This document shows, piece by piece, positions 36,831 to 49,799 of a DNA stretch of 64,000 nt. Source of the DNA: Phyto melanocephala (lineage: Eukaryota > Arthropoda > Insecta > Diptera > Rhinophoridae). The notes below the pieces were generated by a model. The model was not told the DNA's origin and ran no database searches. It worked only from the letters and a program-made list of their open reading frames with translations. Location: contig OW799233.1 of assembly GCA_941918925.1 (NCBI GenBank), positions 147,748,223 through 147,812,222 on the forward strand, given 5' to 3'. Within the stretch, counting starts at the first letter, position 1. Each line of letters opens with the position of its first letter. The translations under genes were made by a program, and so were the position numbers.

Positions 36831-37320
36831 TTTGGCACCAATTTGTGAAGTTTTGCATATTATAGTACATTGGTTTTGCAAAAAAAATTAAAAATATTTG
36901 GGTAGTTTGACTTAAAATAATATTGACGTAATGAAATTAAGAGATATTACTGAATATTATATCAGTTATTGAAATGTACTTAAATACCTTTAATTTGACA
37001 CTAAATTTATCTTCAAAAAGAATCTCTTTGTGGACAAAACAAACGATTGTACTAAAAAGTGAAAGAACCAGATAAAGGCATAAGAATTTACAATGTACGC
37101 CTGTGATTTGCACTGATGAAATATTTAATTGTATGCTAGCTTCCCAATTAAAATTGCACGACAGAAATTTAATGGACGAACAGATATTGATTTCAAATCA
37201 CGTCGCTTTTCCAAAAAACATTGTCTCTCCGCTGACCTTAAGATGAAGTAATAAATGAATATAATTTTCAATTTTCCTTAAATACATGCGTTTCTTTTTA
37301 GATTGAGCCCATACCTTCAC
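36831..37320. other. AT-rich stretch, nothing recognised
   Basis: No supportable feature. Confidence 0.35.
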
Positions 37321-37983
37321 CATATCGCACATGATCAACAAGAGGGTATTAACTCAAAATTTTTAAAATATCACTTTTTTCAAGAAATCAGCAAACAACA
37401 TCAATATCTATCTACTGTAAAAATTTCAACGTATTCCGTTTACTCTTTCATCTCGAAAACCACTTTTGAGACCATATTCATGATAATGTAGTGATTACCT
37501 TTATTTCAACAAAAAGGTATTATTTCGAGTTAATACAAAAGTTGAAATAGGTAAGAATCGTATATTTTCATAAAAAAGGTATTATTTTGATTTGAGCCTT
37601 TATTTATGTTAAAAATAATCAAACTGTTTTATTTATATTTGGTTGTATTTTGAGTTGATGCTATTTTTTTGATAAAATTTGTTTTATTCTATAATTTTAA
37701 TTCGAAATGTGACTTTTTTTATGAAAAAATTGTTCAAATTTTTTTTGAGTTGTGACCCTTTTCATGAAAAAATGGTGTTAACTCAAAAAATAGATTTTTT
37801 TGCAATGATTGGTAAAATTTAAAACAAAAACAATGTATATATATATTTTCAAATGGAATTTGCTTCCTATGGTATATTTGAATTTTTAAATTCTATTAAA
37901 ATGTGGCCACAAACAGTTTTTTGACTCTACTGAAAATTCAAAAATTTTGAGTTAATACCCTCTTGTTGATCAAGTGCGATATG
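37321..37983. mobile_element. MITE with 44-bp inverted termini
   Basis: The left arm 37321-37364 begins CATATCGCACATGATCAACA and is inverted at 37940-37983 with one mismatch. Inside, short motifs such as GAGTTAATAC, AAAAAGGTATTATTT and GTTAACTCAAAA recur in both orientations. No transposase frame; the frame at 37303-37491 only reads through the left arm. The target duplication is ambiguous because CATA occurs symmetrically at both ends (a TA duplication is possible). Superfamily unassigned. Confidence 0.75.
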
Positions 37984-38133
37984 TAAGTTATTCTGTAAAA
38001 GGACTTTATGATAGGTATTCCATGGATTTTTTTTTGAATGCCGTAAATTTCGTTAAAAGCTCAATTTAAATCGTGTGGTAATACAACACTAATGTTTGCT
38101 TAGGGCCAGCAACACGGACCAGGTTAGCTAGTT
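37984..38133 (+). mobile_element. Helitron-like 3' end
   Basis: Ends GGACCAGGTTAGCTAG followed by T (38134), the CTAG|T terminus of Helitrons, and resembles the end at 23729. No matching 5' TC end was recognised; the MITE at 37321-37983 may have been inserted into the same element. Confidence 0.35.
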
Positions 38134-38221
38134 TTAAATGAAAATATTTACCTTCTCATACGAGTCTAAAAACAAACTAAAATATATTCTTTTTTTAACT
38201 TTTTTTTTTAAATTAACAAAT

Positions 38222-39268
38222 CCTTCACACGACAGTGTAAAAGGGTACATATAGGTTTATCATTCCGCTTTAAATTTCTACAATATTCATTTCTGACACC
38301 ATAAAGTATTTTCTAAAGGCTAATAAAAAGGGAAGGCGATTAAGCATTATCCGTCTGTCCGTATGTCTGCTAAATCAACATTCCAAATATTAAAATATTC
38401 AGATTGCTATTGGAAATTAGCATAATCGCCTCATAATTTTTACAGATATAAATAAGTAAACATAACTGTCTCTTATGTTTTTTTCCTTTTTACCACAAAA
38501 ATTAAAAATTTCCAGCCCTAGGATCATTTATAGACACGCATGTAACTATTTATGGATTTTTTATGCCTCTAGATATATTCATAAGAAAATAATCAAGGAC
38601 AAACTGGTCACTAAATAAATAATAAATAAATAAATAAAATTTTTTTAAACTCCGGAATAATTGTTGACGTTCTTAAGATACCAAATTATAAGCCGTAGTC
38701 TCAAAAATTATTTTTTAGAAAAACTAACAAATCGGTTTGAAACCAACTAAGGTTTGAAACCAACTGAGATATAGGTACAACTGGTTCGGTGTTTTTCCTA
38801 AAATTTACAAACAGAAGTCTATATTTTTCAATTTGTATTTCAAATGAAAGGGCGATTATATTAAAATAAAATTTGTTATAAAAAGAAAAAAAATCCAATA
38901 TGGCTTTGTAGATTAAATGGCGAAAATATGAGTCAAATGTAGTAGTTACGGCTTTGCCCGTTTAAACCCCACAATTTTGATATCAAATAAAAGGGCTTGA
39001 TCAGTACAACAAAATAAACTATTAAAAGAACGCAAAATCCAAGATTGCGTCTGAAACAACATGGCGGAACCCCAACAATATGGAAATCAAATGAAAGGGC
39101 TTGACTAGTAAAATACATTTAACTATGTAAAAATTTAAAATCAATGATGGCGTCGGAAATATTAAAAAAATATTAAATGAAATCAAAAATTTAGACTCAG
39201 CTACGATGCACATGACGGTGAAAGTTTTTATCAAATTCGGCACTTCGAATATAGCACTCTTACTTGTT
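38222..39268 (-). mobile_element. Family B repeat, inverted copy
   Basis: Starts at the inverted 3' end CCTTCACACGACAGTGTAAA, then CATTCCG, CCGTCTGTCCG, the ATAATCGCCTCATAA block, diverged repeats of GGGCTTGA(T/C)(C/T)AGTA, and finishes GGCACTTCGAATATAGCACT with ACTTGTT at 39268. The palindrome has decayed. The three 61-73-codon frames in it are shadows of the repeats. Confidence 0.7.
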
Positions 39269-40620
39269 TTATTTCATTTTGCATACATTATGTTTTAAAG
39301 TAAAACATTTTTAATAGTGATTAATTAAATTATAATGATGATAAATGCAAACGATAATAAAAATGTGCAACTTAGCTTTCGAAATTCCCCCATAATTACA
39401 AATCAAAATTTTTTAACTGAATATTCGTATTCGGATATCCTCTGCAAATATTCTCATCCGCCTTTGGATTCACAAATACCTAAAAATTGTTATTCGTTAC
39501 ATCACTAACACGCACAGCTATAATACTTAACTGTATATTTTACGCTATGCTCACAATGAAGGTCATTTCAACATTTTTTCTTCACTATTTTACTCTCTGT
39601 TTATTAGGGTAATTGATGGGACATTTGCTATAATAGTTTTTATGGCCAAAACAGCCAGAAAAACAATTCTCTTTTGTTTTGGGCACAGGTGCTAAAATCA
39701 ATCGAATGGATAAATATAAAGAAACAGCAAAAAAAATCTATTTATTCTGAATCGAAAAAACAAACGCATTAAGGAAAAAAAACGGATGTGAACCTTAAGG
39801 AAAAATTTAATTTATATTTTTGTTACTTTGATTCAAAACTATAGAAGAGGAAAACTCTATTATATCGATATTATCTAAATGGACCAGCTGCTGCCACTTT
39901 TAAAAATCAAACAAAACAGACACACCAACTTATAAAAGAAAAACAACAAAGATCGAAGAAAACGAAAAGCAAAAAGTGAAGGAAAATTGTTATTACATGG
40001 TAAATGTGCCAAAACGGTCATACAACAATCAATCAATAAAACAATAAGCTTGAATAGTTTGATGAATATGCCAGAGTGTGTTTACTAAGAAATACATGCA
40101 CATGCACACGCACACGCATACCTACGGACTCACACTAACGAAAGAGGGCATACCAAGAGGATAATGTCAAAGAAATAATTTCTGTGTAAGTTTCCTTATA
40201 TCTACGAATGTAAACGAAAATATTTTTATTTTTTATTTTTTCTTGAAAAATTTATTTATTTATTTATTTATTTCTTTGGTTTGGGAAAGTTTATATTCTC
40301 TTACTCCGAACTTTATTACGGTAACTAAAATTATAACAAATTTGACTTAAGTGTCAATTCTCATGCAAAAATTTTTAAAATTGATTATTTTTTTAATTTT
40401 ATTACAAAATTCAAAATAAATATAAAATAATTAAACAAAATATTTTATTCAAAAAAAAAAATTCAATGTTTTTTTTTAGTTTATTAGTAGAAAATTTTGT
40501 TAATTGATTTTTATTAATCAAAAATATTAAATTACTTCCTAATTTGAAGAAATTTTTTAAATATTTTTTTCACAAGGGCTGTTTGTTTTTTAATCAAACT
40601 AAACTTTACAAAGTGCAAGC
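39269..40620. other. Unique stretch, A-rich UTR-like part
   Basis: 39690-40170 has A-rich sequence with low T and GCACACGCACACGCA-like motifs. A (TTTA)n microsatellite lies at 40251-40273. No gene supportable. Confidence 0.35.
40251..40273. repeat. (TTTA)n microsatellite
   Basis: About six tetranucleotide units, uninterrupted. Confidence 0.85.
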
Positions 40621-40624
40621 ATAA

Positions 40625-41440
40625 TAATAAGACATGATATCATTCTTAAATCAATAGCTATTAACAAGAGTCGAAAAACGAATTTATTGATTTTAGATAA
40701 CTTAAATAAAAAGGGTTATTCAAATAGAAAAGTTGCTGAAATAACAATGCGTTCTGAAAGAGTAGTAAGGAATTACTTAAAACTTTAAATTTTGGTATAA
40801 AAGTTCCAACGAAGGGATCTTCTAAGTTCACTACTGGTCAAAAAGGACAAATTCATCATGAGGCAACAAAGAATCGCTTATCCTGTCGAGAAATATAATA
40901 AAAACTTGATTTGCCAGTTACTGCGCGATCTATCGCTCGTATTTTTAATTCGAACCCCTCGATTAAATGGAAAAAAATTAAGTCAAAACGACAGCTAACT
41001 AAGGTACATAAAGAGAAACGTCTTACTTTTGTGGACAGACGTATGGAAAAAAGTTATATTTTCGGACGAAAAAAATTTATCTTGGACAGCCCAGACTGCT
41101 ACAGTTGTTATTGGCAAGATCTGGACCAAGCGAACGTTGTACGATCCAAGCGAAATTTTTGGTGGAGGAAGCGTTATTGTATTGGGAGCATTCTCTTAAA
41201 ACTTCAAGCCAGAATGAATTCAGAAATGTACCTTAAACTGCTGGAAGATGTCCTTATCACAAAACTTGATGAAAACTCTGACGATGAATATATTTTCCAA
41301 CAGGATAACGCGGCTTTTTGCGTTTTGCAAAAAAGTAAGGATTGGTTTTCTTCTTAAAATATAACTTTACTTCCGTGGCCAGCATGCACTCCTGATTGGA
41401 TGAGTATTCAAATTGAAACTCTTCGAAGCCTTGTAAACTT
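40625..41440 (+). pseudogene. Tc3-like transposase pseudogene (Tc1/mariner superfamily)
   Basis: An HTH-like segment NKKGYSNRKVAEITMRS (about 40710-40760) is followed, with frameshifts, by the 148-residue frame 40911-41357: PVTARSIARIF, then VHKEKRLTFVDRRME, KKFILDSPDCYSCYWQDL, RMNSEMYLKLLEDVL and YIFQQDNAAFCV. The first catalytic Asp appears as FSDEK in an adjacent frame at about 41058. The second is in QQDNA. The third region, LPWPACTPDWMSIQIETL (about 41370-41425), has lost the PDLNPIEN form. Dead by frameshift and stops. I found no convincing terminal repeats. Confidence 0.8.
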
Positions 41441-41479
41441 AATGCTAAATAAAATATTTAAAATATTTTCGGTTATTCG

Positions 41480-43440
41480 TAATGAGGGTGGTCCCACAAA
41501 ATATTAGTACATATTATTTGTAAAAAGTTTTTTCATAACTATTCGTTTTTTTTATTCTTTATGTATAACGTTATATAAATGTGAAATAGATTTATGTTTT
41601 ATTTAATTTTTTTAAGTTAATAAATAAACAAATCATTTGGAAAAAAATGTTTTTAAAATACTTTTTGCTTTTTTTTAAATAAGAAAAAATATACTGCGGT
41701 CAAACAAATGTCTATGTATACTCACTCATTTGCAATATAATTGTTCTAAAATTCGTATTTATTAATGATTTCCTTGTAATATATCTAGCAAATAAGACAA
41801 TAAAAAATATATTACAATTATTCGGACGATTCATTATTCAAATATGTTAAGTTAATCTGATTTTACTTTGGTTTTTAATATGTCCACATATCACTGTAAA
41901 TAAAAAAAACTTTATTTTATAAATTTTTTGAAATTTGGATATTTAATTTTGTAAATATATTTTAATTCGGAAATGCGATTCTAAACTTGTTGGAATATCT
42001 ACTTTGGTAGTGGAATGAACCTGGTATCTAGGTACTCATAATATTTGCAAATTTATCGTTTGGAAATTTTACATTACTTCACAATTTTTGCAGCTATTTC
42101 AAAATTTTGTAATTTTAAACTTCTCTTAGAAAACTTGTTTTGTAAATATAAACAAAAAACAGCTGATTAAAAAATGTCTGCAAATAAAAATTTTTCTAGT
42201 CAAAATTTGCAAAAAAGTTTTTGTGCCTCAAATTATCACTCTTTTGACGCTCTCTCCTTGCAAATTTTTTGAGTTAATGAACACTTTGTTATACCAATTG
42301 TTGCAAATTTGTAATAATTTTTAGTAAATAAACAAATCTATTATTACATAAATTTGAATATTTAAAACAATATGGTAGTTCATTAATAATCTTTCTATTT
42401 ATGTGTATTACTATTGCGACTTTTTAATTTAACTTCTAGTCGAAGAAGAATATCATATTTAACACGGACGTATTGAACCTCCAATAGGAATAACTATAAT
42501 ACTTTTGCAAATCACCATACGAAAACTTACGCTAAAGCAACGTTTACACATCGTGGAAATACTTCTTTTTGTACCATATATCTATATTGGCCTATATTGT
42601 GTCCTGCAAAAGTCTTAAATCTTATAAAGGGGAGTATCCACTTTACTAGATTTTGACCAAAGATTGATAGGTATGTATATTAAGTTTTTCATGTCCACTA
42701 ATAAAAGATGATTTTTTCCACATGCATTGTACGCGGAAAAATATAAATATGAATTTAAATTACTGAGTTAGTATTATTAATTAAAAAATGACTTGTCTTT
42801 TCTTCAATCATTATAAATAAAATTTTATAGACATAAAGGTTTATTTACCGGTAAAGAGTCTTGATCAGCACAGTAAGAAATTTAACTAACTTACCTAGAA
42901 TAAAAATGTAAAGAAATGTATCGGGATACCAGAAATATTGGCTTTGAATATACCTACAATGACCTTTCTCTTACAGATTTGACACTTTTTTTTAATATTT
43001 TGCTTTACGCGTAATAATTTTGTAAAATTTATTCTTTAAAATCAAATGTTAAAAAATAGAATAATTTTTCATTAAAAATTTTTACATACATTGTACATAG
43101 TTTTTATATTTTATTTATTTTTTTCAACTGACAGAAATTTCTTTATTTATCAAAAAATATCTTATATCTAATTAAAAATATAATTCAAATTTAAAAACAA
43201 ATCAAAAGTCTATTAAGTACAAAATTTTAAGCAATTATTTTGCCTGTTTGATTTTGTGGTACTGGATGAAAAGCTTGTTTATACCTACGAACAATCGCCC
43301 AGACCGCGTAAAAATTTGGCGTACAACTTCAAATATATATATAATAGCTGAGAATAGGTTCCGTAGGGTGAAATTGCCAATTAGTTTTATGTGATTTACG
43401 TACGGTTTTTTAAATTCATTGCTATTTATTTCCAACATGA
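41480..43440. other. AT-rich stretch, nothing firm
   Basis: Repeated TTTGCAAATTT motifs at 42025-42310 may be subterminal repeats of an unrecognised element. A family B-like phrase, CTTGATCAGCACAGTAAG, occurs at 42861-42878. No coding feature. Confidence 0.35.
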
Positions 43441-43462
43441 AAAGCGGTACAACAAGGCTCTA

Positions 43463-43885
43463 AAAAGAATATTGAAATAGAACGTCCCTTTATGGCAAGT
43501 TCGATTATTTTTACAATTTTCTAGATTTAGTAGTGGCTAAGTAGTGGTTTTTGTACAAAAATAATAGTACAGCTAATGAAAGAGAAAAGTGTTCCTTTCT
43601 GCAGATTGCTGGAAGTCTTTTAAGGCTTATACCAAATCAAATATAAAAAGGACGAAATCAATTGAACATTATTTACAAGAAAAAAAGGTTCACAGGACCG
43701 GTTTAGCATGCTCCGCCACTAGCTGTACATCAAGACATCGTTGATCATTAGCCAGTATGGACGTAAAAGAGAAATGCCAAATTACCAAAGCGTGTCACAA
43801 ACTTTATGCGAAAAATGTGCTGTTGCATTGTGCTATAACAAAAATAAAAACTACATCCTTGCCTTCCATCTATCATAAAATATAC
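43463..43885 (+). pseudogene. piggyBac-type transposase C-terminal relic
   Basis: Reads KKNIEIERPFMAS (43464-43502), then DLVVAK, stop, WFLYKNNSTANEREK (matching the VNAWLLY segment), LQIAGSLL, RFTGPV, stop, HAPPLAVHQDIVDH, PVWT, and after a frame change LCEKCAVALCYNKN..FH. The last is the C-terminal cysteine-rich CxxCxxxLC..H finger that binds the element ends. Order and spacing match piggyBac transposases. The DDD catalytic part upstream is not recognisable. Stops throughout. No TTAA-flanked terminal repeats found. Confidence 0.75.
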
Positions 43886-45715
43886 ATACTTTTCAGGCAT
43901 TGTAACATATTTGTAACACACATGTTTTTTTTTTAGCAAGTTAACAAGTAAAAAATATTTATTAAAAATTTCTAAATAAATATGTGATTTTGTTTAAGTA
44001 ATAGTAACAGAATAATAACAATTTGTTCTTCAGGTGACATGTTTCCCGATAAAGGGTTGATTTGCCAGTACAAAATAAGTAAATAATATTTTTTCTCCAA
44101 AGTATGCACCAGTCTATTTGAGCTCATATTCATAAACTTATCTTTACAGGCACAAATTAGTATTTAAAATTTTCATAATTTTTTTTTTTATTTCTTTTTA
44201 TGAAATATTTCACAAATTTTTAATTTTTAGAAAATTTTCTTCCTCTTTTTAAAAACTCAAAATAACTACAACATCTATTTAAATCTAAGTATCCATGTGT
44301 TGCGTATTTGTTACCATTGTTGTGAATCATTTGGAAACAAAAACTTATTAAGCATCACAATTGACCACTTGGAAATATTGAACCCTTGATGATACTAAAA
44401 AAGTAACTTTTCTCTCTTTGTTTTTAGTATTTTTTTTCCACATTTTCTTTCTTTATTTCTTACTTTGTTTTACTAAGTTGTTTATAAGAAAAACTACAAT
44501 AATGGTCCTTAAAATTAGGTTTGCTTACAAATAGACACAATCCCACAATTGTACTCTAGAAACTGACAACCTCAAGCCATGCCTTTTCCTTACATAGAAA
44601 AGGATACAACTAGAAATATGCATAAATTGACATACTCCTTATTGTACCATTAAATCTAATCATTGAACCATATAAAGTTTTCTTTTTTTTATTCATTAGT
44701 TTTATATTTCCTTTTCATAGATTCTATTTGGTATGCTACGCTGCTGTCTGACCCTGCCAACCAATCGCCCAATCAACCAACAATTCATTCATCCATCCAT
44801 TAAAAGTTTTATTCAGTCAAGTCATTTATTGATTCATACTTATGTATGGGTGAAATAATAAATATAAGTACTTAGTTAGCATCTATGCATGCGTCTGAAT
44901 ATGTGTCTACACATGTGCCACAGTTTGTCGGTGATTTTGCAGCAACATAGAGCAAAAACCACTCATCTATATTTTATAAAAAAATTTATTTGTCTTTCAT
45001 TTTCATTTCGATTGCATTTAAATTCATATTTATATTTGATGAACATTTTTATTTCTTCTTTTTTTTTTTTTTGCAAGTATTTTAAACAATTGTATATATT
45101 TTTCAAAAGTTATCTACAAGTTTCTAACCAAACAAACTTCTCCATGTGAAATGAACTGCAAAACAAGCAATTCAAAATGCTAATGTTTAAGTATTTTGAG
45201 TTTCAGAAAAACTTATTGTGTAAAGGATTGCTCTAAGGATAAAATACATTGGCATTGAAAAATAAATACATCATATGCTTGTTACAGAAAAAAAATCTAT
45301 GATTAGTTTTCTCTATGCAAGTATTGTTATTTGATTTTCAATACATGAAATAATTTCGAGAATATATTAAATAAATCTTCTATTAAAAATACATTAAAGC
45401 AGTGGCTATCAGGAACATATTATTTAGTTTGGTGTTGCTTTTTAAAGTTTAGAATTTTTAACTCAATATTAAGATTTGTTTGTTGACCATAACGTTTATT
45501 TTCTGGCCTCACATTTTGTATCTTCCAGTCAGTGGTCACTACTTCTATTAACTAAGTTAAATAAAACACTTTAGCAATTTATTCAGAGTAGTCAGAATCT
45601 TAGAATATTCAGAGTAAGTTATTGAAATGTGCTTATATCTCAAAATTGGACGTATTTAGCAACCCCCTTTTAATCAAATTATGGGGCCAATCAAAGCCAA
45701 TATGTTAAAGACATA
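43886..45715. other. Unique AT-rich stretch
   Basis: Contains a T-rich tract near 45057-45073 and CATTCATCCATCCATT near 44785. The 86-codon frame 44889-45149 is Phe/Leu-rich without a family. Confidence 0.4.
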
Positions 45716-45832
45716 GGGCCATATTTATAAAAAATACTTTAGGTTTATTGAAGGCTGACTAGACAAGTTTCTCTACAACATCTGTCAAATAAGCCTTTAA
45801 TAAACCAAAAATCTTTTTTAAGAATACGGCCC
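45716..45832. mobile_element. 117-bp MITE, GGGCC terminus
   Basis: GGGCCATATTTATAAAAAA..GGTTTATTGAAGGCT is inverted as AGCCTTTAATAAACC..AGAATACGGCCC. The arms are about 41 bases at roughly 75% identity by eye. ATA flanks both ends (45713-45715, 45833-45835), suggesting a 2-3-bp duplication as in Harbinger/ISL2EU-like elements. No coding capacity. Confidence 0.65.
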
Positions 45833-46279
45833 ATAAATTGAAAAACCACTTTTTTTTCCCCTAACTCCCACTAGATCAATGCGCTTGTCATATATTCTGA
45901 ATAATTACGAACAACTTGACCTGAAGAATAAATCACAAAATGGGATTGAATACAAGGGCAACAGATCTATCTTCAATCTAAGAAATAAGATCTAAAAACC
46001 CACTCTTATGAACTTATTTATTAATTTGAGTCAATGGACTTGATATCCTTGCAGACAAAATTTTAATTATTCAAAAATAAAATTATTTTATATTTTAAGA
46101 TATTAACGTTTAAGGAAAAATCAATATATTGACAAAGTTTATTAAGCCCAGTACAAATTCCAAAAAAGAGATGATAACTGGTACAACTTTTTTTAAAAAT
46201 ATTTAGCGATAGTGGGCGAAATTAACATGTAGAACGAGATGACACATAAAAAAAGAATTTGGCTATCAAGGAAACAGAG

Positions 46280-46700
46280 CATAAATTTCCTTTTACAAAA
46301 TTTTTATTAAAAACAAAACACTATTTGCGCCAGTTAATGGAATCCACGGTAGACCTCGAAAAGCAAACAACAGGAATTGTTTTTGCACAGTTTTAATGCT
46401 ATTGTTGTAAACATACGTTGGATACGAAATTATTTAACCATAATCTGAAGTAGACCTAACCAGAAAAGTGTTCAAATATTTTGTTATATATGGTTCAGTT
46501 AACTCCTTCGTCCACCAATTTATAAGTCCAAGTATTGCACGTGCTTTGTTAAAAGTAACAGAGATATGGTTTAAGACATAATTCACTCTAATAAAACCTC
46601 TACGATGCATTTTTACTTTCAATGATTCAGCTTCAGTAGGCTCAGAACACACCCAAAACTAAAAGCATCTAAGACCTTTTGAAAGAGGATATATAAAGTG
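46280..46700 (-). pseudogene. LINE reverse transcriptase C-terminal relic
   Basis: The minus frame 46434-46652 contains SVTFNKARAILGLINWWTK and ITKYLNTFLVRSTSDYG, matching the RT thumb region of Jockey-like LINEs (ARAILG.I.RW..E..DPY.TK.L..SLVRPILEYG). After a stop and frame change it continues TVQKQFLLFAFRGLPW (about 46330-46375), the usual next motif. The catalytic YADD part is missing upstream and replaced by unrelated sequence, so the copy is truncated and decayed. Confidence 0.75.
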
Positions 46701-46748
46701 TGAAAGTTATAACTAAAAAATATGTTTTAATATCGTTAGCATATATCC

Positions 46749-46981
46749 GTGGCTTGGAGCTAAAAGGGCCAAGGTCACTTTTTTTCCCTCTTGAGTTAAT
46801 CATTGCATAAGATTTGTTTTCTTGCTTTTTTTCATTATGGCAAAACAGCTAAAGTCATATTTAACACAGAACAGCTTCATAAATAAAATGCTGGCCAATG
46901 TCACTATGAAAGCTTATATAAAAGTTAAAGTTCAATTCCAATCCCAATATTTTGACATTGGCCCTTTTACCTCCAAGCCAC
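46749..46981. mobile_element. MITE with 29-bp inverted termini
   Basis: GTGGCTTGGAGCTAAAAGGG.. (46749-46777) is inverted at 46953-46981 with 27 of 29 matches. The interior is AT-rich. It lies just upstream of the LINE relic. The 109-codon frame starting at 46822 crosses its right arm and the 101-codon minus frame overlaps that; I treat both as chance frames. Confidence 0.65.
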
Positions 46982-49795
46982 AGACACAAGAACATCAAGT
47001 ATTTATTCGGCAGATCATTTTAATGAATTCAGTCGGCAGATCATTAAAATGGAAAACAGAAATAGACTTAAGGAATACAAAAAACAGCAGCCTTATAATC
47101 GTCAGGTACGAATACGTCCTCTTAAGATACTTTTCCATAAATATTCCGTAAAATTGGCATAAGAAATCAGCGAACATTTTGCTTATGGTTAAGTCATTAT
47201 CGGATTCAAAATTTTGGTACTTCATAACTGATTGAAATGCAATTTTGCGGGTATTTTCATAGTAGTATTGAAATTTAAATTGGCAACACTTTTTTAACAT
47301 GCCGCCGTTTTGTCAGCTGTTAATTTATTTATGTTTAGTTTAATTTGTCATTTTAACATGAATAGACTGACGCATTTTAAAAACTTTCGGTAAACGAACA
47401 GTTTTACGTTTTTAACCCTTTAATTGGCCTCTAAGATCGTGCCATTTAAGGTTATTTTCTATGGGGTTATCAGAGGTCACTAGTCTACGCCAAGAAGCCC
47501 GAAATGATAAACAAACACCGACATACGGCCACAAATGTTAAAAAATGTAATCGTATATTGAACCTCCAGATAAGGCTCCGTCCGAACCAGCCATGTCGAT
47601 CATATTCCAGTAGATACATATAAGTTATAATGTCTGAAGATTATGTTTCGAATAAAAAAAATAAATGGCTACTTGAAAAATTCATCTTTGTTTCATTCTA
47701 TTTCAATTAAAAATACCTTTTAAACAAATTCGTCGAAGTTCTTTAGATCAGATTAAAAATTTTGTCGAACTTTCTTTACATCACAAAACAGGTTCATTGA
47801 GTTAAACTAAGCTAAGGGATCGCTTTTAATAATCTGTGATATAAAATTGCTCAGAAATAATAACAAAATAAGCTTTAGCATGTATATTGATCGCTATATA
47901 GAGAAATCGCTTTAGCATCCTGGATTTGGCTGGACCTTATTATATTGTCTTTAAAAAAAAAACAAGAAACAGGAAGCAATCACTTATCCGTAGTTTCCAT
48001 TACATGGATTTATATAGAGCACGCCAGCGTCTAATAACTTAAACGATTTATTAAAATCAGGAAACTTGAAATCGAAAGCACTTCTCATGTGCCTAAACAT
48101 TTGCAAAAAATACCTGATTTACCAAAAGCTTGATGTTATATCGACCACTGCTTCAAAGCCTATGATTGAAAAAAAAAAAGAACCTTTACATATATTTCCT
48201 GCAAATAAATAATAAGCAGATAATCAACTCCATAATACTCTCAAAACACCAGAATAAGAAATAAATGAATAAACTTCTTACTAATCCAACTAATATTGGA
48301 GAAATATGAAAAATGTTAAAAGTATCATAAAATCCTTTATGTACTCCATTATTGATTAAGAGAGAGAATTTGAATATCTAATGAAATTCGAAGCACAATT
48401 TCCGAATAAAAAGATATAACGACATTTTTAAATGCGAATTAAAATATCTAAGAAAACAAATCTGTAAAGTAAATATCTAGAACTCCGTACAGTATAGTGC
48501 AGAAATGAGTAAAATCTTTACTCATATAGAATATAAATAGTTACACACAGGCAGTTTTTAATATTATAATATTAAGAAGATAAAAAATAGTTTATCCCAG
48601 ATAAGTTGTTTTATAAGTCCTTTCAAATCAAGTCAGGCAAAATTAAGTCCTTAAATACAGAAATTAGTATGAGACTAGCCTGGATAAAAAAAACTTAATC
48701 GTCCTTCGGTTAACTATCCCAAACTTGATGAAACCAAAAAATCAGTCGCAATAATTTGCTTAAAACAAAGTTTAATCGTTAGTGTTTTTTACCTATACAA
48801 TCTGCAAACAGTCCTTTGACTTAAGTCATGTAATTTGTAACCTATTTTATTGTACAAGTTCTTTGTATATGGAAAATCCTTGAAACATTCACTTCTAATT
48901 AAACATTTTATTTTGTGTTTGTCAATTTATATTAAAATACTTCATTACTTAAATAAATATTAACTTTTTTAATATTTATGGAAAAAGTTAAACTCTAGCT
49001 GACCAATGCAATTAATAAATCCGTTGTTTTATTTTAAGTACTTCCTACATACAAATATAATAATATAAATCTGCGAGTACCTACGAAAATATATGCATGT
49101 ATTTATAAGGGTGTCCCAAAATACCGCAATTGGAACTAAACATTACCTTTGTTCCTTATACCAAAACAATGGTATAAACCTTTGCCTTTCTTTCTCATAT
49201 TATAATTTTTCCACGTGCAAAAATTCTAACTCCTGAACTTTACCTTAAAAAAATTATTCTACGGAACTCTCTAATACATATATAAACGCATATCGATGTG
49301 TACAAAATATTATGTAAATGCTTGTATTTGTCTTTGTCAATTTGTCACGTGTCATTGGTTTTTAGAAACTGTTTTGTGGTTGTTTGTATTGAGTTTAACG
49401 TGTCTAAATAAAATTGCACGCGATTTATATTTTGTAGTACCACATACAGTGGGAAACACACATACACTTATAACTTTAAATAACATTATGCAATGAGCAT
49501 GATTTGTATTGTGTCTGTAAAGTTTAATAAATAAGCAAATACTTAATATTTATGTACTTACACCACTGTGCCTAGAATCAGTTTTTGTAATTATAAAATA
49601 TTTGTTTAAGTAAAGTGTTGATGTTTTGTACAAACTGAATATTTTAAATGATGTGTTTGAGTTAATGTGTGTATGTATGTTTGTACTTATGTGAGTATGG
49701 GATTATTTGTTAAAGCAAATCAGTAAATCAGTTAACAAACAATTATATAAATATTATCAATAAAAATAACCTTAGCCAAATTCGCATAAAAGTAT
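46982..49795. other. Unique AT-rich stretch
   Basis: A short direct repeat, TCGGCAGATCATT (47007 and 47033), is present. 47.40-47.62 kb is slightly GC-richer and could be another decayed element, but I could not assign it. No gene supportable. Confidence 0.35.
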
Positions 49796-49799
49796 TTAT

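Noticed and set aside
38701..39243. Three minus-strand frames of 61-73 codons with similar peptides
   Set aside because: They repeat (FDFHIVGVPP, FHLISILLGF) because they read the diverged internal units of a family B copy.
41693..41725. TACTGCGGTCAAACAAATG as a Tc1-like terminus
   Set aside because: It faces the wrong way for the 40.6-41.4-kb transposase, and no inverted partner was found.
46822..47300. 109-codon plus and 101-codon minus frames
   Set aside because: They overlap on opposite strands, one crosses a MITE arm, and both have chance-like composition without a domain.
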